Below are positions 1 through 8,123 of a stretch of DNA of 64,000 bases, in pieces (positions within the stretch are counted from its first letter, which is position 1; each line of letters opens with the position of its first letter). The notes beneath the pieces are model-generated. The model saw nothing but the letters and a program-made list of their open reading frames with translations, ran no database searches and was not told the DNA's origin. Location of the stretch: the NCBI RefSeq assembly GCF_007828725.1, contig NZ_VIUW01000004.1, positions 186,001 through 250,000 of the forward strand, in the 5' to 3' direction. Origin of the DNA: Marihabitans asiaticum. Lineage in GTDB: Bacteria > Actinomycetota > Actinomycetes > Actinomycetales > Dermatophilaceae. Made by a program: the position numbers and the translations under genes.

Positions 1-1221
1 GAGGTGGTCGTCGTAGGGCGCGGCGGTGTCGGCGATCTCGTCGGCCCACCGGGTCGGCAGGCCCTGACCGGCGTGCTCGCCGAGCCGTCGGGCGGCCAGG
101 TCGACCGCCGCCCGGGCCGACGGGGTGGGCGGCGGGATCGAGGAGCGGCCGAGCACGGCACGCACGTCGGCCTCGGTGACGTCGGGAGCCTCCTTGTCCA
201 GGCGCAGCCGCTTCAGCGGCGCCGGCCGCAGCGCCTTGGCCCACCGCGTGAACGGCCAGCCGGTGCGCGCAACGGTCTCCATGACGAAGTCGCGGCGCAC
301 TGCGTCGACGACCGTGGGCACACCGGCGGCTCGGGCGAGGGCGTCGACGAGCTCGCCGGAGCCGAGCTGGTCGACGTCCGGCTCGTCCTCGGCGACCGAG
401 GGCGCCAGCCCCTTGGCCGCGGTCGCGACATCGGCACCGAGGCGGTGCCGGGCCGCGTCGGCAGAGGCGACGGCGGTGTGCAGGCGCTCGGTGAGCCGCT
501 CCAGGCCCAGACCGGTCTTGCTGGAGGTGGCCACCACCTCCGAGTCGCTCAGCCCGTCGCGCTCGAGCAGCCGCGAGAGGTCCCCGGTCACCGTGTCGAC
601 CGCGGCCTCGTCGGGGAGCCGGTCGGCCTGGTTGAGCACCGCCACGGTCACCGCGCCGTACTCCTTGAGCACGGACACGTACTCGTCGTGCAGTACCGCG
701 TCGGCGTACTTCTGCGGGTCGGTGACCCAGACGAAGACGTCGGCGAGCTCGAGCACCCGCCGCGCCTCCTCCCGGTTGGCCGCCTCCCGGCTGTCGAAGT
801 CGGGCAGGTCGAGCAGCACGAGGGAGTCGAGCGAGTCCTCACCCTCGACGGTGTGACGTCGGCCGACGCCGAGCCAGTCGAGCAGGTCACCGACCGGCTC
901 CTCGCCCCACACCGCGGCGGTCGGGGTCGAGGTCGTCGGCCGCCGCACGCCGACCTGGGCGACATCGGCTCCGACGAGGGCGTTGAAGAGCGAGGACTTG
1001 CCCGACCCGGTCGCCCCGGCCAGCGCCACAACGGTGTGGCCGCCGACGAGTGAGGTCCGCTCCCGCACCTTCTCGACGACCTCCGCGGCCCGCCGCGCGG
1101 GCTCCGGCTCGAGCTGGTCGCCCCCTTCGGTCAGGGCCTCGGCCAGGCTGTCGGAGCGCGAGAGCAGCTCCTCGACCGACAGGGCCGACACCTTCGCCTC
1201 ACCCCGGAAGATCGGGCTCAT
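1..1221 (-). CDS. dynamin-like GTPase, second of a pair (C-terminus beyond window)
   Basis: P-loop GTPase of the dynamin-like/YfjP type. Visible motifs: P-loop GATGSGKS at about residues 69-76, G3-like DLPDFD at about 138-143 and G4 NQAD at about 197-200. The ATG at 1221 overlaps the TGA of the upstream GTPase gene (ATGA), so the two are co-transcribed and probably translationally coupled. The frame is open to the left edge; 407 codons are visible and the C-terminus is missing. Such pairs occur in actinomycetes; the DynA/DynB pair of Streptomyces acts at division septa, and a membrane-remodelling role here is inference by analogy. Confidence 0.85.
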   Translation of the reverse strand, partial: MSPIFRGEAKVSALSVEELLSRSDSLAEALTEGGDQLEPEPARRAAEVVEKVRERTSLVGGHTVVALAGATGSGKSSLFNALVGADVAQVGVRRPTTSTPTAAVWGEEPVGDLLDWLGVGRRHTVEGEDSLDSLVLLDLPDFDSREAANREEARRVLELADVFVWVTDPQKYADAVLHDEYVSVLKEYGAVTVAVLNQADRLPDEAAVDTVTGDLSRLLERDGLSDSEVVATSSKTGLGLERLTERLHTAVASADAARHRLGADVATAAKGLAPSVAEDEPDVDQLGSGELVDALARAAGVPTVVDAVRRDFVMETVARTGWPFTRWAKALRPAPLKRLRLDKEAPDVTEADVRAVLGRSSIPPPTPSARAAVDLAARRLGEHAGQGLPTRWADEIADTAAPYDDHL

Positions 1222-2948
1222 CGGGTCGACCTCGCGGCCTGCACGGCCTCGGCCGCCTGGGTGAGGCGACGGACCTGCCCTTCGCTCACCTGGACGGTCC
1301 CGAGCACGGACTCGTAGCGACGCCGCTCTTCGTCGTAGAGGTCGGTGACCCGCTCGAGGAGGAGGGACCTCGCCTTCGCCGCCATCTCCCGGACCGCCTG
1401 GTCGCCGAAGATCGCCTCGAGGACCTTCTGCGCGAGCGCGGTGGTGCCGCCGGCGATGGCGACCTCGGGGGCGACGAGCACGCCACCGGTGTGGGCGAAG
1501 CTCACGAGCATGAGGAAGAGACCGATGCCGTTGACGCCGTACGCGGCGATCCGGGCGTTGGTGCGCCGGTTGCCGCCCTCGGCCCGGACGATGTCGAGGA
1601 CGTCGCCCTGCCAGTCGCGCACGGTGCGCTCGACGGTCTCGCGCAGCGCCTCGGACGAGCGGGTCAGCTCGGGGTGCTCCTCGAGCAGCTCGGGGCCGGC
1701 CTCGGTGGAGCGCCACCGGCGGGCGGTCGTCGCCGCCGCGGCGTCGCCCTCGGCGATGACGAGGGCGGCCACCCCGTCGTGGAGGGCCTCGTCCAACGGC
1801 TTCGAAGGGGGCGGTGCCCCCTTGATCGCGTTGGTCACCCGGTCCCGCAGCCGGGAGACGCCCTCTTCGACGCGCTTGAAGAACTCGCCGGTGCCGACGA
1901 ACTCCTGCCACCGGGCGAGGACCTCGCCGCGCAGCAGCTGGCCGTCGCTGATGCCGTCGCGGACCTGGTCCTCGGCGGTGTCGTAGGCGTCGTAGGCGAC
2001 CTTCTCGAGCTCCTTGACCATCGCCTGCTGGGTCGTGGCGGCGGCGACGAGCTCGTCGGTGCGCTCGTCGAGGGAGCGCAGCGCGCCGGAGAGCGTCTGC
2101 TGGATGACGATGCCGCGGGCGCGCTGGTCGCCGGCGAGCGCGGTGAGCCAGGAGCGCAGCCGCGAGATGTCACCCTCGGGGATGAGGCCGCGCTCGTCGA
2201 GCGTGGTCTCGGGCACGGTGAAGACCGGGGAGGTCTCGAGCCCTTGCTCCCGGAGCATCTCGACGAGGTCGGAGCGCACGTCGTCCATCGCGTCAGGGTC
2301 GACGCGGTCGAGGATGATCGCGACCGCGGTGCCCCGGTCGGAGGCCTGCTTGAGCAGCCGCCACGGGACGGCGTCGGCGTAGCGGGCGGCGGTGGTGACG
2401 AAGAGCCAGAGGTCGGCGGCGGCGAGCAGCTGGGTCGCCAGGCCGCGGTTGGCGGAGACGACCGAGTCGATGTCGGGGGCGTCGAGCATGGCCAGGCCGG
2501 GCTGCAGCGCCTCGGACGCGGCGAGGCGCACCGTCCCGGGCTGCGGCTCGGCGCTCTCGCCGGTGACCCGGGAGAGCGAAGGGAGCACCCGCCCGTCGCG
2601 GAACCACCGGACGTCGTCGGGGTGGTGGATGAGGACCGGGCTGGTCGTCGTCGGGCGCAGCACCCCGGCCTCACTGACCTTGCGGCCGAGGACGGAGTTG
2701 ACCAGCGTCGACTTGCCCGCCCCGGTCGACCCGCCGACGACGGCCAGCAGGGGCGCGTCGATCGAGCTGAGCCGCGGGATGACGTAGTCGTCGAGCTGCC
2801 CGAGCAGGGCGGCGCGGTTCTCCTTGGCCTGACGGGTCGACGGAAGGTCGAGCGGCAGCTCGGAGCGCTCCACCTCGTCGCGTAGCGCGATCACCCTGGC
2901 GAGCAGCTCCTCGCTGTCGACCGGCGCTCCGGGTGGTGTGGCGGACAT
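1218..2948 (-). CDS. dynamin-like GTPase, first of a pair
   Basis: 576-residue GTPase. P-loop GGSTGAGKST at about residues 72-81, G3-like LDAPD at about 155-159 and LDRVD in the G4 position at about 213-217. A hydrophobic stretch around residues 450-490 could anchor it in the membrane, as in bacterial dynamin-like proteins. The ATG at 2948 is chosen because the domain-free extension further upstream runs through the tRNA-Arg gene. It overlaps the next GTPase gene by 4 bp. A paired, membrane-associated GTPase complex is likely; the cellular process (division, stress or membrane repair) cannot be told from sequence. Confidence 0.87.
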   Translation of the reverse strand: MSATPPGAPVDSEELLARVIALRDEVERSELPLDLPSTRQAKENRAALLGQLDDYVIPRLSSIDAPLLAVVGGSTGAGKSTLVNSVLGRKVSEAGVLRPTTTSPVLIHHPDDVRWFRDGRVLPSLSRVTGESAEPQPGTVRLAASEALQPGLAMLDAPDIDSVVSANRGLATQLLAAADLWLFVTTAARYADAVPWRLLKQASDRGTAVAIILDRVDPDAMDDVRSDLVEMLREQGLETSPVFTVPETTLDERGLIPEGDISRLRSWLTALAGDQRARGIVIQQTLSGALRSLDERTDELVAAATTQQAMVKELEKVAYDAYDTAEDQVRDGISDGQLLRGEVLARWQEFVGTGEFFKRVEEGVSRLRDRVTNAIKGAPPPSKPLDEALHDGVAALVIAEGDAAAATTARRWRSTEAGPELLEEHPELTRSSEALRETVERTVRDWQGDVLDIVRAEGGNRRTNARIAAYGVNGIGLFLMLVSFAHTGGVLVAPEVAIAGGTTALAQKVLEAIFGDQAVREMAAKARSLLLERVTDLYDEERRRYESVLGTVQVSEGQVRRLTQAAEAVQAARSTR

Positions 2949-3023
2949 GGTGCACAGGCTAACCCGGGTGTCCCCGCCCACCACGTCCGGCGAAGGGGGT
3001 CCCGTCGCCGGTCTCGATAGGGG

Positions 3024-3097
3024 CGCCCCCGGTTGGATTCGAACCAACGACCTCGGGATTAGAAGGCCCTTGCTCTGTCCAGCTGAGCTACGGGGGC
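3024..3097 (-). tRNA. tRNA-Arg (anticodon TCT)
   Basis: Reads as a full cloverleaf on the minus strand: acceptor GCCCCCG / CGGGGGC, D-arm GCTC...GAGC, anticodon loop CTTCTAA and T-loop TTCGAAT. The anticodon stem is weak: positions 27-43 and 31-39 are not Watson-Crick, leaving three G-C pairs. CCA is not encoded. It lies upstream of the dynamin-like pair. Confidence 0.92.
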
Positions 3098-3145
3098 TCG
3101 CGGGCTCGGGCCCGCGGTCGCTCAGTCTACGGAGACCGACCTGAC

Positions 3146-3838
3146 ATGATGAACCGCATGGCACTTCGGGTGGGCCTCGCCGAGGCGGTCGTCGCCGACG
3201 AGCCCTCCCTGCGCGACCTGCTCGACGACACCGAGCTGGCCCGGGCGGACCGCAAGCGCGACCCTGCCCCCTTCGTCAGCGCCCACGCCCTGGCCCGGCG
3301 GACTCTGGCCCGGGTCCTGCACGTCGACCCGGCCGATCTCGCCTTCGAGCGGCGCTGCCCCACCTGCGGGAGCGAGCGGCACGGCAAGCCGAGCATCGTC
3401 GCCCGCCCGGACTGGTCCTTCTCCCTCTCCTACACCGACACCCTCGCCGTCATCGCGGTGGCGCAGGGGCCGAGCGTCGGGATCGACGTCGAGCACGTCG
3501 AGGAGGCCGACTTCGACAGCTTCGACCGCCTGACCCTCGCCGAGGAGGAGGGCGCCGCCTTCGCGCAGGTGCACGGCCGGGACCTGCTCGCCGCTCGGGC
3601 CCAGGTGTGGGCGCGCAAGGAGGCGATCCTCAAGGCGACCGGTCACGGCCTGGTCGTCGATCCGACCGAGGTCGTCGTCACCGGGCCGGAGTCACCGGCG
3701 GCGCTCGTCGACTGGCGCGCCGAGGAGTCCAGGCCGGAGGCGGTCTCGCTCGCCGACGCTGACCTGCGCACCCCCGACCACCGGTGCGCGGTCGCGGTCC
3801 TCGCCGAGGACGCCCTCGAGGTCCACCGGATCGACTGA
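3146..3838 (+). CDS. 4'-phosphopantetheinyl transferase (Sfp type)
   Basis: Transfers phosphopantetheine from CoA to a carrier-protein serine, activating acyl or peptidyl carrier proteins. The two family motifs are present: the Mg-binding GIDVEHVEE (about residues 112-120) and WARKEAILKATG (about 154-165). Length 230 residues is normal for the Sfp group. Three in-frame ATGs (3146, 3149, 3158) compete; a GGAG at 3131 is compatible with any of them. The gene is monocistronic, divergent from tRNA-Arg and convergent with the PrsW gene. No polyketide or peptide synthetase is nearby, so the client is unknown. Confidence 0.88.
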   Translation: MMNRMALRVGLAEAVVADEPSLRDLLDDTELARADRKRDPAPFVSAHALARRTLARVLHVDPADLAFERRCPTCGSERHGKPSIVARPDWSFSLSYTDTLAVIAVAQGPSVGIDVEHVEEADFDSFDRLTLAEEEGAAFAQVHGRDLLAARAQVWARKEAILKATGHGLVVDPTEVVVTGPESPAALVDWRAEESRPEAVSLADADLRTPDHRCAVAVLAEDALEVHRID

Positions 3839-3846
3839 GGGCTCGC

Positions 3847-5070
3847 TCAGCGGCCGGGGTACCCGACGAACTCGCGCCGCCGGGCGGTCATCGAGTCCAG
3901 GAGCACCCGCTCGCTCGCGATCGCCTGCTGGTCGACCCGGTGGTGGTACATCCGGGCGCGCAGGAGGGCCAGCTCGGAGGCGGTGTCCTGGAAGGCGCGC
4001 ATCGCGTCCACACCACGCGCCCCGGTCCGCGCCCTGGCCCAGCTGCGGGCCTCTCGACGCTGGCTCATCGAGGACAGCATCGAGACCTCGCCGGGGGCGA
4101 GCCAGCCGGTCTGGACGTAGGGCACGAGGAACTGGCCGATGATCCGACCCTCGCGGGCGCGGGCCCAGATGATGAACCCGATGAAGGCGAAGAAGAGGAG
4201 CATGCCGACGCCGTAGGCGAGAAGGAAGCTGTACGGCCCGCTGACGGCCGAGAGGTTCCACAGCGCATGGAGGAGGACCGCGGCGCACCATCCGACGAAG
4301 GGGGCGACCACCTTGACCCCGGTGCTCCGGCTGGACGCGGCCATCCCCACCCCGATGCCGGTCATCGCGGTAAACATCGGGTGGCAGAACGGGGAGATGA
4401 TCCCGCGCAGGACGAAGGTCGCGACGAAGGCGTCGCTGCCGATCTCGGTGTACGCCCGGGCGAGGTAGAGGATGTTCTCGGTGAAGGCGAAGCCGGCCGC
4501 GCAGATGCCCGCATAGGTCACCCCGTCGGCCAGCCCGTTGAACTCGTGACGCCGGAACCAGAGCATCACGAGGAGGAAGAGCCCCTTGAAGGTCTCCTCG
4601 ACGACGGGTGCCACGACGACGGCGCTGAAGGCCTCCGCGCTCGTCGCGTCGACCGAGGAGGAGACGATGACCATCGCCGCGGTGTTGAAGACCAGCGAGG
4701 GCAGGGTGGCGGCGAGCGCTCCCCAGAGGAAGGCGGTGAGCAGGTAGCGCCACGGCTCGGCCTCGAAGCGATCGAGCCAGACGAAGATCGGCACGACGAT
4801 GCCGACGGGGATCAGCGCGAAGACCAGCCCGAGCAGGGTGGCGATGATCCCGAAGCTCAGCGAGAAGAAGAGCGCGAACGCGAGCGCGAAGAGGGCGAAG
4901 ACCGTCGCGATGACGCCGGCCACCACCCAGCGGCGCATCCCGGGTCGGGGCGTGGGGTTCGGCCGGGCCAGCGCGGGGACGTACCGGGCGTCGTAGGGCT
5001 GCACCGTCTGCCAGCCGGGGCCCGGGTGGGGGTGCTGCCGAGGGGGCGGCGTCTGCGGGGGCCAGGTCAT
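3847..5070 (-). CDS. PrsW-family intramembrane metalloprotease
   Basis: 407-residue multi-pass membrane protein with a proline-rich cytoplasmic N-terminus followed by about eight hydrophobic segments. The family signatures are visible: EETFKG at about residue 158 (the EExxK motif), then CHPMFTAMTG and HALWN in later membrane segments. PrsW proteases cleave anti-sigma factors in Bacillus; here no sigma/anti-sigma pair is adjacent, so the substrate is unknown. The ATG at 5070 (protein starting MTWPPQ) is chosen over an upstream open frame that overlaps the divergent oligoribonuclease gene. Confidence 0.85.
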   Translation of the reverse strand: MTWPPQTPPPRQHPHPGPGWQTVQPYDARYVPALARPNPTPRPGMRRWVVAGVIATVFALFALAFALFFSLSFGIIATLLGLVFALIPVGIVVPIFVWLDRFEAEPWRYLLTAFLWGALAATLPSLVFNTAAMVIVSSSVDATSAEAFSAVVVAPVVEETFKGLFLLVMLWFRRHEFNGLADGVTYAGICAAGFAFTENILYLARAYTEIGSDAFVATFVLRGIISPFCHPMFTAMTGIGVGMAASSRSTGVKVVAPFVGWCAAVLLHALWNLSAVSGPYSFLLAYGVGMLLFFAFIGFIIWARAREGRIIGQFLVPYVQTGWLAPGEVSMLSSMSQRREARSWARARTGARGVDAMRAFQDTASELALLRARMYHHRVDQQAIASERVLLDSMTARRREFVGYPGR

Positions 5071-5168
5071 GACCGGGAGGGTATCCGGGGCCCCTGACCA
5101 GGCACGTGACGAGGACCGCGCAGCTTCGCCGGCGCGGGCGGGGACCGTCCTCGCACTGGTCGGCGTCG

Positions 5169-5174
5169 TACAGT
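5169..5174 (+). promoter_or_regulatory. leaderless -10 element of orn
   Basis: TACAGT lies 7 nt before the GTG at 5182, with no ribosome-binding site between. This is the usual layout of an actinobacterial leaderless transcript and supports GTG 5182 as the start. Confidence 0.55.
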
Positions 5175-5181
5175 CGAACGC

Positions 5182-5844
5182 GTGACACCGACAGCGAACG
5201 GACCGGACCGCGCCCACAACGACCGCATCGTGTGGATCGACTGCGAGATGACCGGGCTCTCGTTGGAGCAGGACGCGCTGGTCGAGATCGCCGCACTCGT
5301 CACCGACTACGAGCTGACCGTGCTCGGCGAGGGGGTCGACATCGTCATCCGCCCCCCCGAGGCCGCCCTCGCGCAGATGGGCGACTTCGTCCGCGACATG
5401 CACACCTCCTCGGGCCTCCTCGACGCCCTCGAGTCGGGCGTCTCGCTCGAGGAGGCCGAGGCCCAGGTCCTGGCTTACGTCACGCAGCATGCACCCGACC
5501 CGGGCAAGTCACCGCTGGCGGGCAACACCATCGCCACCGACCGCGCCTTCCTCACCCGGGACATGCCGGCGCTCGACGCCCACCTGCACTACCGGATGAT
5601 CGACGTCTCCTCGATCAAGGAGCTCTCCCGCCGGTGGTACCCGCGGGCCTACTTCGCCGCCCCGGAGAAGAACGGCGGCCACCGCGCACTTGCTGACATC
5701 ACCGAGTCGATCGCCGAGCTGCGCTACTACCGCGAGGCGGTCTTCCGCGACCCGCCGGGTCTGGGGTCCCCGCAGCTGAAGGAGATCTCGGCCCGTCACG
5801 TCGTGACTGCCGCGGGGGCGGGCGAAGGGGGATCCGCCAGCTGA
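5182..5844 (+). CDS. orn: oligoribonuclease
   Basis: DEDD-family 3'-5' exoribonuclease that degrades 2-5 nt RNA and pGpG. The first exonuclease motif [11 protein letters not shown] puts the metal-binding Asp and Glu at about residues 20 and 22; [13 protein letters not shown] and HRALADI match the later Exo motifs. 220 residues against a usual 180-215. GTG start at 5182, supported by a leaderless -10. Followed by a strong hairpin terminator. Monocistronic. Confidence 0.95.
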   Translation: MTPTANGPDRAHNDRIVWIDCEMTGLSLEQDALVEIAALVTDYELTVLGEGVDIVIRPPEAALAQMGDFVRDMHTSSGLLDALESGVSLEEAEAQVLAYVTQHAPDPGKSPLAGNTIATDRAFLTRDMPALDAHLHYRMIDVSSIKELSRRWYPRAYFAAPEKNGGHRALADITESIAELRYYREAVFRDPPGLGSPQLKEISARHVVTAAGAGEGGSAS

Positions 5845-5851
5845 CTTGGCG

Positions 5852-5881
5852 CGGGCCCCGGCCGAGAACGACCGGGGCCCG
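5852..5881. terminator. hairpin between orn and tRNA-His
   Basis: Perfect 10-bp GC stem (CGGGCCCCGG / CCGGGGCCCG) with a 10-nt loop just after the orn stop. There is no U-tract, as is common in this GC-rich group. It could serve both orn (+) and tRNA-His (-). Confidence 0.7.
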
Positions 5882-5891
5882 TACCTGTTGG

Positions 5892-5965
5892 GGTGAGCGA
5901 CGGGACTTGAACCCGCGACCCTCGCGACCACAACGCGATGCTCTACCAGCTGAGCTACGCCCACC
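5892..5965 (-). tRNA. tRNA-His (anticodon GTG)
   Basis: Cloverleaf on the minus strand with an extra 5' G(-1) facing C73, the identity feature of tRNA-His. Acceptor GTGGGCG / CGCTCAC with one G-U pair; anticodon loop TTGTGGT. CCA is not encoded. Confidence 0.95.
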
Positions 5966-6108
5966 ATGGCTGGCGCTCTCGCACCAGACCGGCGTCAATC
6001 GTACCTGCTCCGTTGCGGTGCTCCGACCACCCCTTCGAGAACCCGCGGCCACCCCTTCGCCACGCCGCCGGCGGACCTCCCAGCCCCGCGTCAGGCGGGT
6101 GCGGCACC

Positions 6109-7008
6109 ATGGCTCCCGTGAGCACTCACCGCCCGCCCTCCCCCGCCGTCGCCGCCCTGCGCGAGCCGGCGCTCTCCCTTCGCCTGCTGCTCGTCGCGGC
6201 CCTCGCCTGCGCCCTCACGCTGCTCGGCGGATCCCCGGCCCAGGCCCACGCCCAGCTCGTCCGGTCCAGCCCGGACGACGGGGCGACCCTCGCCGCGGTA
6301 CCGCCGGAGGTGGCGCTGACCTTCAACGAGGAGGTCAACCCCGACTTCGTCACGGTGACCGTCTCGGGTGATACGGGCCAGGCCAGCACCGGTGAGCCCG
6401 AGGTCGACGGCGACACCGTCTACCAGGGGCTCGACCCGCGGATGGAGCAGGGCGACTACACGATCGCCTACAAGGTGACCAGCGCCGACGGGCACCCGGT
6501 CTCGGGGACCCTGTCCTTCACCTACGCCTCCAGCGGCGAGGAGCGCGACGCGGGTGCGCCCGCCGCGACAAGCAGCGACGCCTCGGGCGAGGATGGCGAG
6601 AGCGAGCCCTCGCAGGACGGTTCCGCGAGCGAGGGTGACGGCGAGACGTCCGGGTCCGCGGAGGCCACCGGCGAGGAGCCGTCGGACCCGTCCGAGACGT
6701 CGGCGACATCGGAGTCGCCTGAGTCGTCGGAGTCCTCGGAGTCCTCGACGTCGTCCGAGGACAGCTCGGACGAGCCGAGCACCAGCGCCACGAGCACCGA
6801 CTCGGCGGAGGCGACAGAGACCGCCGACGACGCCGCGCCGTGGTGGCTGTGGCTGCTCGTCGCCCTCGGCGCGCTGGCCCTCATCGGTGGGCTCATCACC
6901 TACCTCGCCCGCCGCGGCGACCGTGACGCGGACTACGACCTGCGCTCCGATCGCTACGACGACGGCGAGCCCGACGTGCGCCGACTGCGCGACGACGACC
7001 CGCGCTGA
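6109..7008 (+). CDS. CopC-domain surface protein with acidic Ser/Glu linker
   Basis: 299 residues. The signal peptide ends at about AQAHAQ; the CopC-like domain (residues about 45-140) keeps the mature N-terminal His (AHAQLVRSSP) and the DGHPVSGTLSF motif that bind copper in this family. A roughly 100-residue linker rich in Ser, Glu, Asp and Thr follows. A single C-terminal membrane segment (WWLWLLVALGALALIGG) then gives way to a charged Arg/Asp tail. Likely tethered outside the membrane for copper handling. No CopD is adjacent, although CopC is often paired or fused with it. GTG 6118 is an alternative start. Confidence 0.82.
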   Translation: MAPVSTHRPPSPAVAALREPALSLRLLLVAALACALTLLGGSPAQAHAQLVRSSPDDGATLAAVPPEVALTFNEEVNPDFVTVTVSGDTGQASTGEPEVDGDTVYQGLDPRMEQGDYTIAYKVTSADGHPVSGTLSFTYASSGEERDAGAPAATSSDASGEDGESEPSQDGSASEGDGETSGSAEATGEEPSDPSETSATSESPESSESSESSTSSEDSSDEPSTSATSTDSAEATETADDAAPWWLWLLVALGALALIGGLITYLARRGDRDADYDLRSDRYDDGEPDVRRLRDDDPR

Positions 7009-7079
7009 CCCCCTTCGGCACCGGTGGGCCGCAGCCGATTTCAGCGCCGCTGCCCACCGGTGCTAAGGTCTCTCCTCGC

Positions 7080-7155
<76 letters not shown>

Positions 7156-7158
7156 CAC

Positions 7159-7196
7159 GACGAAGGGCCCCGGCCAGCTGGCCGGGGCCCTTCGTC
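7159..7196 (+). terminator. terminator of tRNA-Lys
   Basis: Near-perfect 17-bp palindrome (GACGAAGGGCCCCGGCC and its complement around AGCT) starting 4 nt after the encoded CCA. The stem base contains CGAAGGG, a relative of the window-wide CGAAGGGG motif. Confidence 0.8.
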
Positions 7197-7229
7197 ATCG
7201 TCCCTCGCGGTGTCCTCGTCGGCCGAGGG

Positions 7230-7502
7230 TCACCACCGCTTCTTGCGGCGGCTCGCGACGACCTTGAGCAGCACGACGCCGGCGACGACGGCGGCCGCGA
7301 TCGCGACCCGGTCCATGCGCAGGTCGCCGGACTCGGTGTAGGTCGCGTTGTGCAGTGACGCCCGCGCCTTTGCCTTCTCGCGCGCCACGACGTTCTTCGG
7401 TGCGGCGCGCTCGGTCAGCTCGTCGATGGTCTCGGCGAGGCGGTCGCGCAGCTCGGCGATGTCCTTCTCGAGCGAGCTCTCGCTGGGGGTGGCGTTGCTC
7501 AT
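7230..7502 (-). CDS. DUF3618-domain small membrane protein
   Basis: 90 residues. The N-terminal half is amphipathic helix (KDIAELRDRLAETIDELTER), the hallmark of DUF3618, followed by one membrane segment (AIAAAVVAGVVLLKVVA) and a basic C-terminal tail RRKKRW. Proteins of this family sit beside stress-related membrane proteins in actinobacteria; function is unknown. Convergent with tRNA-Lys and downstream of the peroxiredoxin gene on the same strand, but with 64 bp between, so co-transcription is uncertain. Confidence 0.8.
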   Translation of the reverse strand: MSNATPSESSLEKDIAELRDRLAETIDELTERAAPKNVVAREKAKARASLHNATYTESGDLRMDRVAIAAAVVAGVVLLKVVASRRKKRW

Positions 7503-7566
7503 CGTGATGTGTCCGTCCTTCTCGTGTCTCTTGGTCGCGTCGTGCTGGTGTCTAGTCTGCGACAGA

Positions 7567-8043
7567 TCAGGCCGTCTGCAGCCCTAGGTCACGCTGGATC
7601 TTCGCCACATGACCGGTGGCCTTGACGTTGTACATCGCATGGGTGACCTGGCCGTCCTCGTCCACGACGATGGTCGAGCGGATCACCCCTTGCACCACCT
7701 TGCCGTACAGCTTCTTCTCGCCGAACGCGCCATAGGCCGTCATGACCTCCTTGTCGGGGTCGGAGAGGAGGGTGATGGTCAGGCCGTCCTTCTCACGGAA
7801 TGCCGCGAGCTTCTCCGGGCTGTCCGGGGAGATCCCGACCACCGTGTAGCCCTGCGCCTGGAGGACGTCGAGCCGCTCGGAGAAGTCGCAGGCCTGCTTC
7901 GTGCAGCCGGGCGTCATCGCCGCCGGGTAGAAGTAGACGATGACCTTCTGCCCGCGCAGGTCGGCCAGGGCCACCTGGTCCCCGGTGTCGGAGGTGAGGG
8001 TGAAGTCCGGAGCGGTGTCCCCCGGGGTGAGCGTGTCGGCCAC
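7567..8043 (-). CDS. bcp: thioredoxin-dependent peroxiredoxin (Bcp/PrxQ)
   Basis: 158 residues. Reduces hydroperoxides with thioredoxin. Catalytic motif PAAMTPGCTKQACDF (about residues 40-54) holds the peroxidatic Cys in TPGCT and a resolving Cys five residues later, the PrxQ arrangement. The GTG at 8043 is preferred over ATG 8070 because GGGAGG lies about 7 nt before it; starting at 8070 would add MHQAKGGRP and cover that site. It faces the nickel/cobalt importer across 80 bp containing a Nur-like box, so its expression may be metal-linked. Confidence 0.92.
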   Translation of the reverse strand: MADTLTPGDTAPDFTLTSDTGDQVALADLRGQKVIVYFYPAAMTPGCTKQACDFSERLDVLQAQGYTVVGISPDSPEKLAAFREKDGLTITLLSDPDKEVMTAYGAFGEKKLYGKVVQGVIRSTIVVDEDGQVTHAMYNVKATGHVAKIQRDLGLQTA

Positions 8044-8064
8044 CGGCCGACCTCCCTTCGCTTG

Positions 8065-8081
8065 ATGCAAACTCTCTGCAA
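8065..8081. promoter_or_regulatory. putative Nur (nickel) box
   Basis: ATGCAA-ACTCT-CTGCAA. This fits the Streptomyces Nur box as I recall it, TTGCAA-N5-TTGCAA, at 10 of 12 positions with the right spacing. It sits between bcp and cbiM, 43 bp before the cbiM ATG, where a Fur-family nickel repressor would be expected. No nur gene is in the window. Confidence 0.5.
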
Positions 8082-8123
8082 TAGTTGGTCGGTCTGAGCA
8101 CCAACGTACCCAAGGAGGTCGGC

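Noticed and set aside
1050-2885. Long plus-strand open frame of 611 codons opposite the dynamin-like GTPase
   Set aside because: Antisense shadow in GC-rich DNA: Gly/Ala/Arg/Asp-rich, no motif, and the minus frame has clear P-loop and G motifs.
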